A stretch of 64,000 bases of DNA from VRUE01 sp963702705. GTDB taxonomy: Bacteria; Actinomycetota; Thermoleophilia; Solirubrobacterales; 70-9. The stretch is taken from the NCBI GenBank assembly GCA_963702705.1, contig CAVPDR010000007.1, positions 1-64,000 on the forward strand, written 5' to 3'. Below the pieces are notes generated by a model that saw only the letters and a program-made list of their open reading frames with translations, ran no database searches and was not told the DNA's origin. Below, one piece after another: positions 52,817-60,169 of this stretch; positions within the stretch are counted from its first letter, which is position 1; the number at the start of each line of letters is the position of its first letter. Position numbers and translations under genes: made by a program.

Positions 52817-53127
52817 CGCTGCTCGGGCGTGAGCTCGCGCAGGTGGATGTAGCGCCCGAGGGCGCGAAGGCGCTGAAGCGGCGTGAGCTCCAGCATTCGC
52901 GCGGCCAGCTCAACGTCGTGTGGGTCGGCGGCGATCTCGGCGCTGAGCCGAAGCCGTTGTCCGCACGCGGCCATAAGCCGTTGCAGGGTCTCCCAGGATG
53001 GAGTCGCTACGCCCCGCTCGTAGCGCGCGACCGCGGGCTGCGAGGTTCCGGCCCGTTTTGCCAGGGCACGCTGCGAGAGCCCAGCGCTGAGCCGCGCGCC
53101 GCGCACCAGTGTGTCAAGCGATTCCAT
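52813..53127 (-). CDS. XRE-family regulator, antitoxin candidate (module 1)
   Basis: A 104-residue protein from ATG 53127. The helix-turn-helix is LVRGARLSAGLSQRALAKRA followed by GTSQPAVARYERGVATPSWE, a textbook XRE/Cro fold. The C-terminal half is helical (AARMLELTPLQRLRALGRYI) and may bind the partner. A longer upstream frame is rejected because it passes through the palindrome at 53134-53155. It overlaps the nucleotidyltransferase gene. Confidence 0.83.
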   Translation of the reverse strand: MESLDTLVRGARLSAGLSQRALAKRAGTSQPAVARYERGVATPSWETLQRLMAACGQRLRLSAEIAADPHDVELAARMLELTPLQRLRALGRYIHLRELTPEQR

Positions 53128-53133
53128 GTTCCC

Positions 53134-53155
53134 GCGATACCGGATCAGGTATCGC
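53134..53155. promoter_or_regulatory. Operator palindrome of XRE-NTase module 1
   Basis: GCGATACC-GGATCA-GGTATCGC is a perfect 8-base inverted repeat seven bases upstream of the XRE start and 58 bases upstream of the divergent carboxylase start. Its position suits autorepression by the XRE protein and perhaps an effect on the carboxylase promoter. Confidence 0.68.
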
Positions 53156-53212
53156 ATTTGAAGATTGCGGCCGGCGGCCTCTGAGAGCCCGGATAAATAG
53201 ACTCCCGCGCCC

Positions 53213-54781
53213 GTGCGCGAGAAGAATCCGATCACCCACGAGGAGAAGCTCTCCTACCTGCGTGAGCTGCGCGACGCCGCGATCAACTCGGCCTCCGAGG
53301 AGGCGGTGGAGAAGCAGCACGCGAAGGGCAAGATGACCGCCCGCGAGCGGGTCGAGAAGCTGCTCGACCCGGGCTCCTTCGAGGAGCTCGACGTCTTCGT
53401 CCGCCACCGCACCTACGACTTCGAGATGCAGAAGAAACGGCCCTGGGGCGACGCCGTCGTCACCGGCCACGGCACGATCGAAGGCCGCACCGTTTTCGTC
53501 TTCTCGCAGGACTTCACCGTCTTCGGCGGCAGCCTCGGTGAGGTGATGGCGGAGAAGATGTGCAAGGTGATGGACCTCGCCGCCCAGGTCGGGGCGCCGG
53601 TGATCGGCATCAACGACTCCGGCGGCGCCCGGATCCAGGAGGGCGTCGTCAGCCTTGGCGCCTACGGCGACGTCTTCGTCCGCAACGTCCAGTGCTCGGG
53701 CGTGATCCCGCAGATCAGCCTGATCATGGGTCCCTGCGCCGGCGGCGCCGTCTACTCACCGGCGATGACCGACTTCATCTTCATGGTCAAGGAGACCTCG
53801 CACATGTTCATCACCGGCCCGGAAGTGATCAAGACGGTGACCGGCGAGGAGGTCGAGTTCGAGGAGCTCGGCGGGGCGATGAGCCACAACTCGAAGTCGG
53901 GCGTCGCCCACTTCGCCTCCGAGGACGAGGAGAGCTGCCTCGAGGACGCCCGCTACCTGCTCAGCTTCCTGCCCTCGAACAACCTGGAGGCGCCGCCGCG
54001 CTTCGAGCCCTCCGATGACCCCGAGCGCGAAGACGAGGAGCTCGACACGCTCGTCCCCGACGACCCCTCCAAGCCCTACGACATGCGCGAGGTGATCGCC
54101 CGCATCGTCGATGACGGCGAGTTCTTCGAGGTCCACGAGCACTTCGCCAAGAACATCGTCTGCGGCTTCTCGCGCCTCGACGGCTTCCCGATCGGCATCG
54201 TCGGCAACCAGCCGGCCTTCCTCGCCGGCGTGCTCGACATCGAGGCCTCCGAGAAGGCGGCCCGCTTCGTCCGCACCTGCGACGCCTACAACGTCCCGAT
54301 CGTCACCTTCACCGACGTGCCCGGCTTCCTGCCCGGCACCGACCAGGAGTGGAACGGGATCATCCGCCACGGCGCCAAGCTGCTCTACGCCTTCACCGAG
54401 GCGACGGTGCCGAAGCTCACCGTCGTCACCCGCAAGGCCTACGGCGGCGCCTACGACGTGATGAACTCGAAGCACATGCTGGCCGACTTCAACGTCGCCT
54501 GGCCGACCGCCGAGGTCGCCGTGATGGGCCCCGAGGGCGCGGTCAACATCATTTACCGCAAGGACATCGCCTCCTCGCCGACGCCCGAGGAGCGCCGCCA
54601 GAAGCTGATCGACGACTACAAGGCCCACTTCGCGAACCCGTACTCAGCAGCCGAGCGCGGCTACATCGACGACGTGATCGAGCCGCGGCAAACCCGGCCG
54701 AAGCTCATAAAGGCCCTGCGCATGCTGCAGTCCAAGCGGGTCGCGCAGCCGAAGCGCAAGCACGGCAACATTCCCCTTTAG
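53213..54781 (+). CDS. pccB: Propionyl-CoA/acyl-CoA carboxylase beta (carboxyltransferase) subunit
   Basis: A 522-residue carboxyltransferase starting at GTG 53213. N-terminal KGKMTARERVEKLLDPGSFE, then VVTGHGTIEGRTVFVFSQDF, GINDSGGARIQEGV (acyl-CoA oxyanion region), GPCAGGAVYSPAM, and in the biotin half TDVPGFLPGTDQEWNGIIRH and TRKAYGGAYDVMNSKHM. The set matches propionyl-CoA carboxylase beta/AccD5-type proteins; the choice between propionyl- and acetyl-CoA cannot be settled by eye. The biotinylated alpha subunit is not in the window. It supplies methylmalonyl-CoA to mce and the mutase. Confidence 0.9.
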   Translation: MREKNPITHEEKLSYLRELRDAAINSASEEAVEKQHAKGKMTARERVEKLLDPGSFEELDVFVRHRTYDFEMQKKRPWGDAVVTGHGTIEGRTVFVFSQDFTVFGGSLGEVMAEKMCKVMDLAAQVGAPVIGINDSGGARIQEGVVSLGAYGDVFVRNVQCSGVIPQISLIMGPCAGGAVYSPAMTDFIFMVKETSHMFITGPEVIKTVTGEEVEFEELGGAMSHNSKSGVAHFASEDEESCLEDARYLLSFLPSNNLEAPPRFEPSDDPEREDEELDTLVPDDPSKPYDMREVIARIVDDGEFFEVHEHFAKNIVCGFSRLDGFPIGIVGNQPAFLAGVLDIEASEKAARFVRTCDAYNVPIVTFTDVPGFLPGTDQEWNGIIRHGAKLLYAFTEATVPKLTVVTRKAYGGAYDVMNSKHMLADFNVAWPTAEVAVMGPEGAVNIIYRKDIASSPTPEERRQKLIDDYKAHFANPYSAAERGYIDDVIEPRQTRPKLIKALRMLQSKRVAQPKRKHGNIPL

Positions 54782-54786
54782 CGCCA

Positions 54787-54884
54787 GGCGCGGCGGGTCC
54801 TGTCACCGAATGGGGCCCACCACCCTTCCGGTCGCTAAAGCGTCCTCAGGGTGGTCCCCCCATTCGGTGCCACCCCCCGCGAGG
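54787..54884. repeat. Palindromic element family B, copy 4
   Basis: Reverse orientation relative to copies 1 and 3. Arms 54804-54826 and 54848-54869 (CACCGAATGGGG and ACCACCCT blocks) pair with a small internal mismatch. Its right box, read on the minus strand, is GACAGGACCCGCCGCGCC, identical over 18 bases to copy 3. The loop is more divergent (GCGTCCTC kept). It follows the carboxylase stop. Confidence 0.75.
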
Positions 54885-55043
54885 AACGCTCCCGTGGAGC
54901 AGCCATGCTCTCAGCGGATGGGGTGGACCGGGCGGCTGGAACCCCAGAAGCTCAAAGCAAGGACGGGATGACCGCTCCCCATACGGCGTGGTGGGCTCGC
55001 GCATGGCCTGCTTCGTTTGAGCTTGGTTGCTCAACCGGGGTGA
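54885..55043. other. Non-coding spacer between family B copies
   Basis: No gene is seen. AAGCTCAAA (about 54949-54957) pairs at a distance with TTTGAGCTT (about 55016-55024), so a further imperfect palindrome lies between the two family B elements. Short frames here look random. Confidence 0.5.
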
Positions 55044-55147
55044 TAGTCGCGGGGGGTGGCGCGGTTTTGGGGGACCGTCCCGAGGACGCGGCGAAGCCGC
55101 GCCCGCAGGGATGGTGGCACCAAAACCGCGACAGGACCCGCCGCGCC
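55044..55147. repeat. Palindromic element family B, copy 3
   Basis: Arms CGCGGTTTTGG (55060-55070) and complement (55120-55130), loop CGAGGACGCGGCGAAGCCGC with GCCCGCAGG, left box CGCGGGGGGTGGC and right box GACAGGACCCGCCGCGCC. Same box order as copy 1, with a completely different stem. Confidence 0.8.
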
Positions 55148-55161
55148 TATACCTTGGTCGC

Positions 55162-55875
55162 TCAGGGAAGTTGGGACGCGGCATCGCGCCGCGAGCGCCA
55201 GGTCGCCACCGGCGCCGCGGTCATCTCCTCCCAGGCTGCCTTCTCGCCGAAGTACTGCATGACGATGAAGTAGAGGAGGCCCGGGAGCATCTCGGGGGCC
55301 CTGGCGGCGTCGCCGTCCATCAACTTGGCGCACACAAGGGTGTCGATAGCCCCTACCATGAAGGTGGACGTAACAGGAGGTGGAGCTTGGCGAGAGGGAA
55401 TCTCGCGGCGCGCGCTGTCGAGTGCGCGGGAGAGGCGCTCCATCAAATCGGCCCGCTGGGCGAGCGACCGCTCGCCCGCCGCGTGGACCTCGACGAAGAT
55501 CGCTTTCGCGATCGCCGGCTGGTTGGCGCAGAACTCGAGCAGCTCGGCCAGCGCCGCGCGCAGCCCCTCGCGCCAGGTCGGCTGCCGCTTGCCGGCGCCG
55601 ATCATGCGCTGGTAGAGCCACTCGCCGGCGCCCTCGTAGGCCTGCGCGAAGCAGTCCTCGCGGTCCTCGAAGTACTTGTAGAAGGTCGCCCTGCTCGCCT
55701 TCGCCCGCTCGATCACGTGTTTGACCGCGACGTTCTCGTAGCCGCCCTCGCCGCTGACCAGCAGCATCGCCTCCAGCAGCCGCTCCCGGGGCGGCCGCGA
55801 GCGCAGGCCCGGGAAGGGAACTACCGGGGCGATCTCATCCTCTTTGCCGGGGGTCTTGGAGGGTTCTCTTACCAT
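55162..55875 (-). CDS. TetR-family regulator 1
   Basis: A 237-residue protein with an N-terminal TetR helix-turn-helix: RPPRERLLEAMLLVSGEGGY and ENVAVKHVIERAKASRATFY, with YKYFEDREDCFAQAYE completing the domain. The ligand domain contains WREGLRAALAELLEFCANQP. It is divergent from a second TetR gene 134 bases away; the gap includes a GGTATACC palindrome at 55914 and AT-rich promoter sequence. Ligand and targets are unknown; TetR proteins near acyl-CoA genes often respond to acyl-CoAs. Confidence 0.88.
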   Translation of the reverse strand: MVREPSKTPGKEDEIAPVVPFPGLRSRPPRERLLEAMLLVSGEGGYENVAVKHVIERAKASRATFYKYFEDREDCFAQAYEGAGEWLYQRMIGAGKRQPTWREGLRAALAELLEFCANQPAIAKAIFVEVHAAGERSLAQRADLMERLSRALDSARREIPSRQAPPPVTSTFMVGAIDTLVCAKLMDGDAARAPEMLPGLLYFIVMQYFGEKAAWEEMTAAPVATWRSRRDAASQLP

Positions 55876-56009
55876 CGCTCACCTGTTCTACAAACGAGAT
55901 CCTTTTGTCTAGGTATACCAGCTTTCAGAAACTCCAGATGACCAGAACGCAATGTTTTCTGTAAAAGAAGGAAGTAGACATCAGATGAATCTTTTGGTAC
56001 CTTGCCGGA

Positions 56010-56696
56010 ATGGCGGATTCAAGATCGCTTTCCGAAAGGCTCTCCAAGCTGCCGCCGGGACGCCACCTGGTACCGCAGGACTTCGTTACGCAGAACCAGC
56101 GCGAGCGCATGTTGCTGGCGACGGCGGAGCTGGTCGCCGAGCGCGGCTATCAGAAGACGACGATCGAGCTGATCGCAAAGACGGCTCGCGTCGCTCTCTC
56201 GACCTTCTACGAGCAGTTCTCCAGCAAGGAGGACTGCTTCCTCGCAGCCTTCGACGAGACCGTCGCCGCCGCGGCCGAGGTCTTCGACGAGCTGATCGAC
56301 GAGGAGGACGCCTGGGCGGAGCAGGTCTCCACCGGGATCGAGATCTTCCTCGAGATGGTCGTCAACGAGCCGTCGCGGGCGCGCCTTTGCATCGTCGAGG
56401 CGCAGGCGGCCGGCGGTGCCTCGCTGCTCCGCTACCAGGGGATGCTCGAGCAGCTGGCGCCGAAGTTGCGCGAGGGGCGGACCCACAACCCGCGGGCGAG
56501 CAGGCTCCCCGACGGGCTCGAGACGGCGATCGTCGGCGGCCTGCTCTGGCTGGTCCACCAGCGCCTGGTCGCGGAGCGCGACGAGGAGATCAAGGGACTT
56601 TTGCCGGAGATGCTGCAGGTGACTCTGACCCCGTACGTGGGCGAGGTGGAGGCGGGCCGGGCGGCCGATGCGGCGCAGGCGCGCGTCGCCGCTTGA
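56010..56696 (+). CDS. TetR-family regulator 2
   Basis: A 228-residue TetR protein from ATG 56010. DNA-binding domain: QNQRERMLLATAELVAERGY, QKTTIELIAKTARVALSTFY and EQFSSKEDCFLAAFDE. The preceding LPPGRHLVPQDFV segment is shared with regulator 4 (LPAGRHGLPREFV), showing that the two are paralogues with a conserved N-terminal arm that may contact the minor groove. The C-terminal domain includes RLCIVEAQAAGGASLLRYQG. A third TetR gene follows 34 bases downstream. Confidence 0.88.
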   Translation: MADSRSLSERLSKLPPGRHLVPQDFVTQNQRERMLLATAELVAERGYQKTTIELIAKTARVALSTFYEQFSSKEDCFLAAFDETVAAAAEVFDELIDEEDAWAEQVSTGIEIFLEMVVNEPSRARLCIVEAQAAGGASLLRYQGMLEQLAPKLREGRTHNPRASRLPDGLETAIVGGLLWLVHQRLVAERDEEIKGLLPEMLQVTLTPYVGEVEAGRAADAAQARVAA

Positions 56697-56730
56697 TCGA
56701 AACGAGAGCAGGGGGAGGGGCCGGGCGGAT

Positions 56731-57369
56731 GTGAGCAGCGCCAACGGACGCTCGCCCCGGCGGCTCCCGGACGACCCCGCCCGCGACCGGATCGCGGCGG
56801 CGATGATCGATCTCGCCGGGACCAGCGGCTACGCCGAGATCAGCGTCGAGATGATCTGCGAGCGCGCGCACACCCGTCGCTCGCACTTCGACCGCTGCTT
56901 CGCCGGCATGGAGGACTGCTTCCTCAGCGTCCACGACGAGGTCGCCGCCGAGTTCTGCGAGCGGATCGTCGCCGCCTGCGCGGGCGCCTCCTCGTGGCAC
57001 GACCGCGTCTGGGCGGCCGGCTGGGCGGCAATGCGCTTCTTCGAAGAGGACGCCGCCCGCGCCCGCTTCCTCGTGGTCGAGGTGAACGGGACCGGCAGCG
57101 GCGCCCAGGCGCGCCGCGACCGCACCCTGCAGGGGCTGGCCGACATCCTCGACGGCGGTCGCGAGGAGCTGAAGAAACCCGACTCGGTCTCCCGCTGCAC
57201 GGCCGAAATCGTCGCCGGCGCGATCTACGGCACCGTGTGCGGGCGGATCGAAAGCGGCTGCATCGAGCGCGGCGAGGACTTCCTGCCCGAGCTCGTCTAC
57301 ATGGCGGTGATGCCCTACCTCGGCTCGCGCGCCGCCGAGGACGAGCTGCTGGTTCAGCCGCTGCGGTGA
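56731..57369 (+). CDS. TetR-family regulator 3
   Basis: A 212-residue TetR protein from GTG 56731, preceded by GGGGGAGGGG. The helix-turn-helix is DRIAAAMIDLAGTSGYAEIS, then VEMICERAHTRRSHFDRCFA with GMEDCFLSVHDE. The turn residues (THTRRSHF) deviate from the usual AGVSRGTFY type. Together with regulator 2 it forms a two-gene unit. Convergent with the XRE-NTase module 2. Confidence 0.82.
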   Translation: MSSANGRSPRRLPDDPARDRIAAAMIDLAGTSGYAEISVEMICERAHTRRSHFDRCFAGMEDCFLSVHDEVAAEFCERIVAACAGASSWHDRVWAAGWAAMRFFEEDAARARFLVVEVNGTGSGAQARRDRTLQGLADILDGGREELKKPDSVSRCTAEIVAGAIYGTVCGRIESGCIERGEDFLPELVYMAVMPYLGSRAAEDELLVQPLR

Positions 57370-57378
57370 CGAGTTGTC

Positions 57379-57864
57379 TCAGCGCGCGTCGGGATCCGTT
57401 AGGGCAGCCACGTCGGCCAGATCGACGGGTCGTCCGCGAGCCAACTTCATCCGAATCAGGTCGTCGAGGTCGACGACGGGCACGTCGATGTCACCAAGGC
57501 GTATATGCAGTGCCCGCTCCCGAAGCTCGTCGAACGGCCGACCCCCTGGTACCTCATGCATGACGTCGATCCCACCGTCGCGGGTGGCGAACTGCCAGAT
57601 CGTCGCCCGGGGAAGCATCTTGGCGTCCACCGCGGTCTCCTCCTCGCCGGGGTTGAGCACCCTCGCTTCCAACTCGCGGAGCGTGGCGGCGAGTCGCTCG
57701 AGGTTGGCGGGCTCGGGCGCCGGGATCAGGTCCGCGTCGTTTGTCGTCCGGACGTGCCCATGGGTTTGGACCGCCAGCCCCCCGATCAGGACGTAGTCAA
57801 CCTCGTGCTCGGCGAGGGCGCGCAGGATGCGTTCAGCATCGAGGGGAGCGTCAGGGTCGGGCAC
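57379..57864 (-). CDS. Nucleotidyltransferase-fold protein, toxin candidate (module 2)
   Basis: A 161-residue protein; GTG 57864 is taken as start, overlapping the XRE stop by 14 bases. The signature YVLIGGLAVQTHGHVRTTND followed by ADLIP gives Asp43/Asp45 as metal ligands; IDVMHEVPGG may add the third acid. It is similar in length, fold signature and gene order to the toxin candidate at 52.3 kb (both begin with an ERxLRxLxEHEV segment). A longer upstream frame reads antisense-like Pro/Arg sequence and is rejected. Confidence 0.74.
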   Translation of the reverse strand: MPDPDAPLDAERILRALAEHEVDYVLIGGLAVQTHGHVRTTNDADLIPAPEPANLERLAATLRELEARVLNPGEEETAVDAKMLPRATIWQFATRDGGIDVMHEVPGGRPFDELRERALHIRLGDIDVPVVDLDDLIRMKLARGRPVDLADVAALTDPDAR

Positions 57865-58183
57865 GGGCCTCGCGACCGGCCGCCCGCAGGCGTCCGGCCA
57901 TTCGGTTCCAGGAGATTCCAAGGGCGAGCCGCTCCGCCGGGGAACGGGCCGCAGCGGCCCGGCGATGCACCGGGTCGTAGTCACGCTCGAGAGCGGCCGC
58001 GCCGATGTCGAGGCGCTCGCCCATCGCGCGCATCAACAGGCCCAGGGTCTCGATCGTGGGCGAGACCTCATCCGCCTCGATCCGGCTTATCGCGGACTGC
58101 TGTGTCCCGGCGCGGCGCGCCAGACGAGCTTGACTGAGGCCACTTCTAGCGCGCGAGGATCTGATCAGCTGGCCCGGTGTCAC
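57851..58183 (-). CDS. XRE-family regulator, antitoxin candidate (module 2)
   Basis: A 110-residue protein from GTG 58183. Helix-turn-helix: LIRSSRARSGLSQARLARRA, GTQQSAISRIEADEVSPTIE. The C-terminal part is helical with YDPVHRRAAAARSPAERLAL and an Arg-rich tail. It matches regulator 1 of the other module in the SGLSQ/LAxRAGT core. A perfect palindrome lies ten bases upstream of its start. Confidence 0.83.
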   Translation of the reverse strand: MTPGQLIRSSRARSGLSQARLARRAGTQQSAISRIEADEVSPTIETLGLLMRAMGERLDIGAAALERDYDPVHRRAAAARSPAERLALGISWNRMAGRLRAAGREARARP

Positions 58184-58192
58184 TCTTTCTAA

Positions 58193-58214
58193 ACTATCAC
58201 AATTATGTGATAGT
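58193..58214. promoter_or_regulatory. Operator palindrome of XRE-NTase module 2
   Basis: ACTATCACA-ATTA-TGTGATAGT is a perfect 9-base inverted repeat, AT-rich in GC-rich surroundings, ten bases before the XRE start and about 70 bases before the divergent TetR 4 start. It should be the binding site of the module's XRE protein. Confidence 0.72.
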
Positions 58215-58282
58215 CAGAAGAGGCACTCGTCGAACCTGGTTCGGCCGTCACGGTCGACCTGGGTTCGGGGTATCGTCGGCAT

Positions 58283-58999
58283 ATGGCAAAGGGGGCGGCG
58301 CAAGAAGGAAAGAAGGCCAAGGAGCCCGCACCGGTGGGCCCCTCGCCCCGCCTGCCCGCTGGCCGCCACGGCCTGCCGCGTGAGTTCGTCGTCCAGAACC
58401 AGCGCGAGCGGATCATCACGGCGATGGTCGACACGGTCGCCGAGCGCGGCTACAACGCGACCACGGTCGCCGACATCACCAAGGCCGCCTCGGTCTCGCG
58501 CCGCACCTTCTACGAGCACTTCGCTGACAAGGAAGCCGGCTTCCTCGCCGCCTACGACATGGTCGCCGACCACATCCGCGACTCGATGCGCGCCGCGGGC
58601 GAGTCCTTCTCCGAGTGGCCGCAGCAGGTCCGGGCGGCGCTAGCGACGATGCTGCGCTTCCTCGCCGCCGAGCCCGAGTTGGCCCGCCTCTGCATGGTCG
58701 AGCCGGTCGCGGCCGGGGGGGAGATCGCCGCCCGCCACCGTGCCTCGATGCAGGGCTTCGTCGCGATCCTCAAGGCCGGCCGCCCGCAGCACAGCGGCGA
58801 GCGCCCGCTGCCCGAGGCGACCGAGGAAACGCTCGTCGGCGGCATCGTCTCGCTGATCGTCCGCGAGATCTCCGCCGGTCGCACCGCCGAGCTCGAGCAA
58901 CTCCTGCCCGACCTGGTCGAGCTGATCCTCGCGCCCTACCTGGGCGTCGAGGAAGCCGAGCGCCTGGCGCGCTCGGACGCTGCAGCCGCCTCCGACTGA
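58283..58999 (+). CDS. TetR-family regulator 4
   Basis: A 238-residue TetR protein from ATG 58283. The N-terminal 20 residues are Lys/Ala/Pro-rich; then PAGRHGLPREFVVQNQRERI, AERGYNATTVADITKAASVS and RRTFYEHFADKEAGFLAAYD. The ligand domain includes LARLCMVEPVAAGGEIAARH, parallel to regulator 2. A terminator follows. The next gene downstream encodes the collagen-like surface protein, which it might control, but this is speculative. Confidence 0.88.
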   Translation: MAKGAAQEGKKAKEPAPVGPSPRLPAGRHGLPREFVVQNQRERIITAMVDTVAERGYNATTVADITKAASVSRRTFYEHFADKEAGFLAAYDMVADHIRDSMRAAGESFSEWPQQVRAALATMLRFLAAEPELARLCMVEPVAAGGEIAARHRASMQGFVAILKAGRPQHSGERPLPEATEETLVGGIVSLIVREISAGRTAELEQLLPDLVELILAPYLGVEEAERLARSDAAAASD

Positions 59000-59014
59000 G
59001 CGCCGGCTGCCACC

Positions 59015-59039
59015 GCGCGCTTGTTCGCGCGCCTCTTTT
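59015..59039 (+). terminator. Rho-independent terminator of TetR 4
   Basis: GCGCGC-TTGTTC-GCGCGC stem-loop followed by CTCTTTT, 15 bases after the TetR stop. Confidence 0.7.
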
Positions 59040-59085
59040 CGAAAACGCGCCCGGTACGCGGCGTTTTGGAAACACAATCTTTTCC

Positions 59086-59114
59086 TTGACAAGCCGAAAC
59101 GGCAGTGTTTCACT
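59086..59114 (+). promoter_or_regulatory. Candidate promoter of collagen-like gene
   Basis: TTGACA at 59086-59091, then 17 bases, then TTCACT. CAGTGTTTCA and CAGTGTTCAA are near-repeats 34 bases apart around the likely transcription start, and GTGTT/AACAC form a short palindrome; these may be regulator sites. The remaining leader to 59243 contains a GCCGCT/AGCGGC hairpin and AAGGAG before the ATG. Confidence 0.5.
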
Positions 59115-59243
59115 CCAACACAGCTTCATGTACGCCAGTGTTCAAACCGGCGTCTGAGCCACAGGGACAAAACCGAGCCTCGAGGAAGCCGCTAAGGGAA
59201 GCGGCGGGCAGAGGGGCTCACGGGACAAGGAGAAGAGATCTAC

Positions 59244-60023
59244 ATGTTCTCGACGCTACGCACGCGATTCGGGATCCCGGGAGTCATCTCGGTGATAGCC
59301 CTAGTCTTCGCAATGCTCGGCGGCGCCTACGCCGCCAACAACTCGGGCTCAAGCGGCAAGGCCACCGCCTCGGCCAAGGCCAAGAAGGGCCCGCGCGGTC
59401 CGAAGGGTCCGAAGGGCGATACGGGTCCGGCAGGGCCGGCGGGACCCGCAGGTCCTAAGGGCGATGCCGGCGCAGCCGGCGCCAACGGCAAAGACGGCGC
59501 CCCGGGAGCCCAGGGCAACCCCGGAACGCCAGGCGCGGCCGGAACCAGCGCTAAAGCCACTGCCTTCACCGGCAGCAAAACTGTTGGCTCGGTGACATGC
59601 ACCGAAGGTGGTCTCGAAGTCACGTCCGGCAATCCCGCCACGGCGGTGTGCAATGGCGCTAAAGGGGCCAATGGCCAGAGTGGATTCACCGAAACCCTAC
59701 CCTCCGGCAAAACCGAGACGGGAACATGGGCTGTGGGCTCCGCGAGCGGTGAATCTGTCTCGATGGAGAGCTTCTCGTTCAACATACCGCTGGCAACTGC
59801 CCCAAAAATCATCTACAACGAAGAAGAAACCACCAACTGCCCTGGTAACGCTAACGAACCGAAAGCGGCATCGGGCACCTTGTGCGTTTATGTGATCGAA
59901 GCGGAAGGAGTCTCTTTGTTTCCGCTGTTCGATCCCGTTCCGACCACTACGGGAGCTGTTATTCCCTTCCTGCTTGCCCCAGAAGGACTCGGCTTCGGCA
60001 CCTGGGCGGTCACGGCACCATAA
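59244..60023 (+). CDS. Collagen-like surface protein
   Basis: A 259-residue protein. Residues 12-32 (IPGVISVIALVFAMLGGAYA) form an N-terminal membrane anchor or signal, followed by a Ser/Ala/Lys linker. Seventeen Gly-X-Y triplets run from about residue 49 (GPRGPKGPKGDTGPAGPAGP) to 100, a short collagen triple-helix region. The C-terminal 155 residues form a globular domain with four Cys (VTCTEGG, AVCNGAK, TNCPGN, TLCVYV). The N-terminal segment type is widespread in Solirubrobacterales-like genomes. A surface adhesin or structural trimer is likely. A strong hairpin ends the transcript. Confidence 0.82.
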   Translation: MFSTLRTRFGIPGVISVIALVFAMLGGAYAANNSGSSGKATASAKAKKGPRGPKGPKGDTGPAGPAGPAGPKGDAGAAGANGKDGAPGAQGNPGTPGAAGTSAKATAFTGSKTVGSVTCTEGGLEVTSGNPATAVCNGAKGANGQSGFTETLPSGKTETGTWAVGSASGESVSMESFSFNIPLATAPKIIYNEEETTNCPGNANEPKAASGTLCVYVIEAEGVSLFPLFDPVPTTTGAVIPFLLAPEGLGFGTWAVTAP

Positions 60024-60060
60024 CTACCTACGTACACAATTCCTTGACCTGAGTCAGCAA

Positions 60061-60102
60061 CACGAGGGCCTGGAGTGGGCGAGCCCGCTCCAGGCCCTCG
60101 TG
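60061..60102 (+). terminator. Long-stem terminator-like hairpin
   Basis: CACGAGGGCCTGGAG and its complement continue into an inner GGGC/GCCC stem, about 20 pairs in all with one G-T, between the collagen-like and the propeller-like genes. Confidence 0.7.
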
Positions 60103-60169
60103 GGGACTGGTCACAGGCCTCGTAACCATGCCCACAGGAAGTAACCACCCCTACAGGAGTGAGGGTCAG

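Noticed and set aside
58226..58240. LexA-like site CGAACCTGGTTCGG
   Set aside because: The spacing between half sites is three bases, not four, and no damage-related gene follows.
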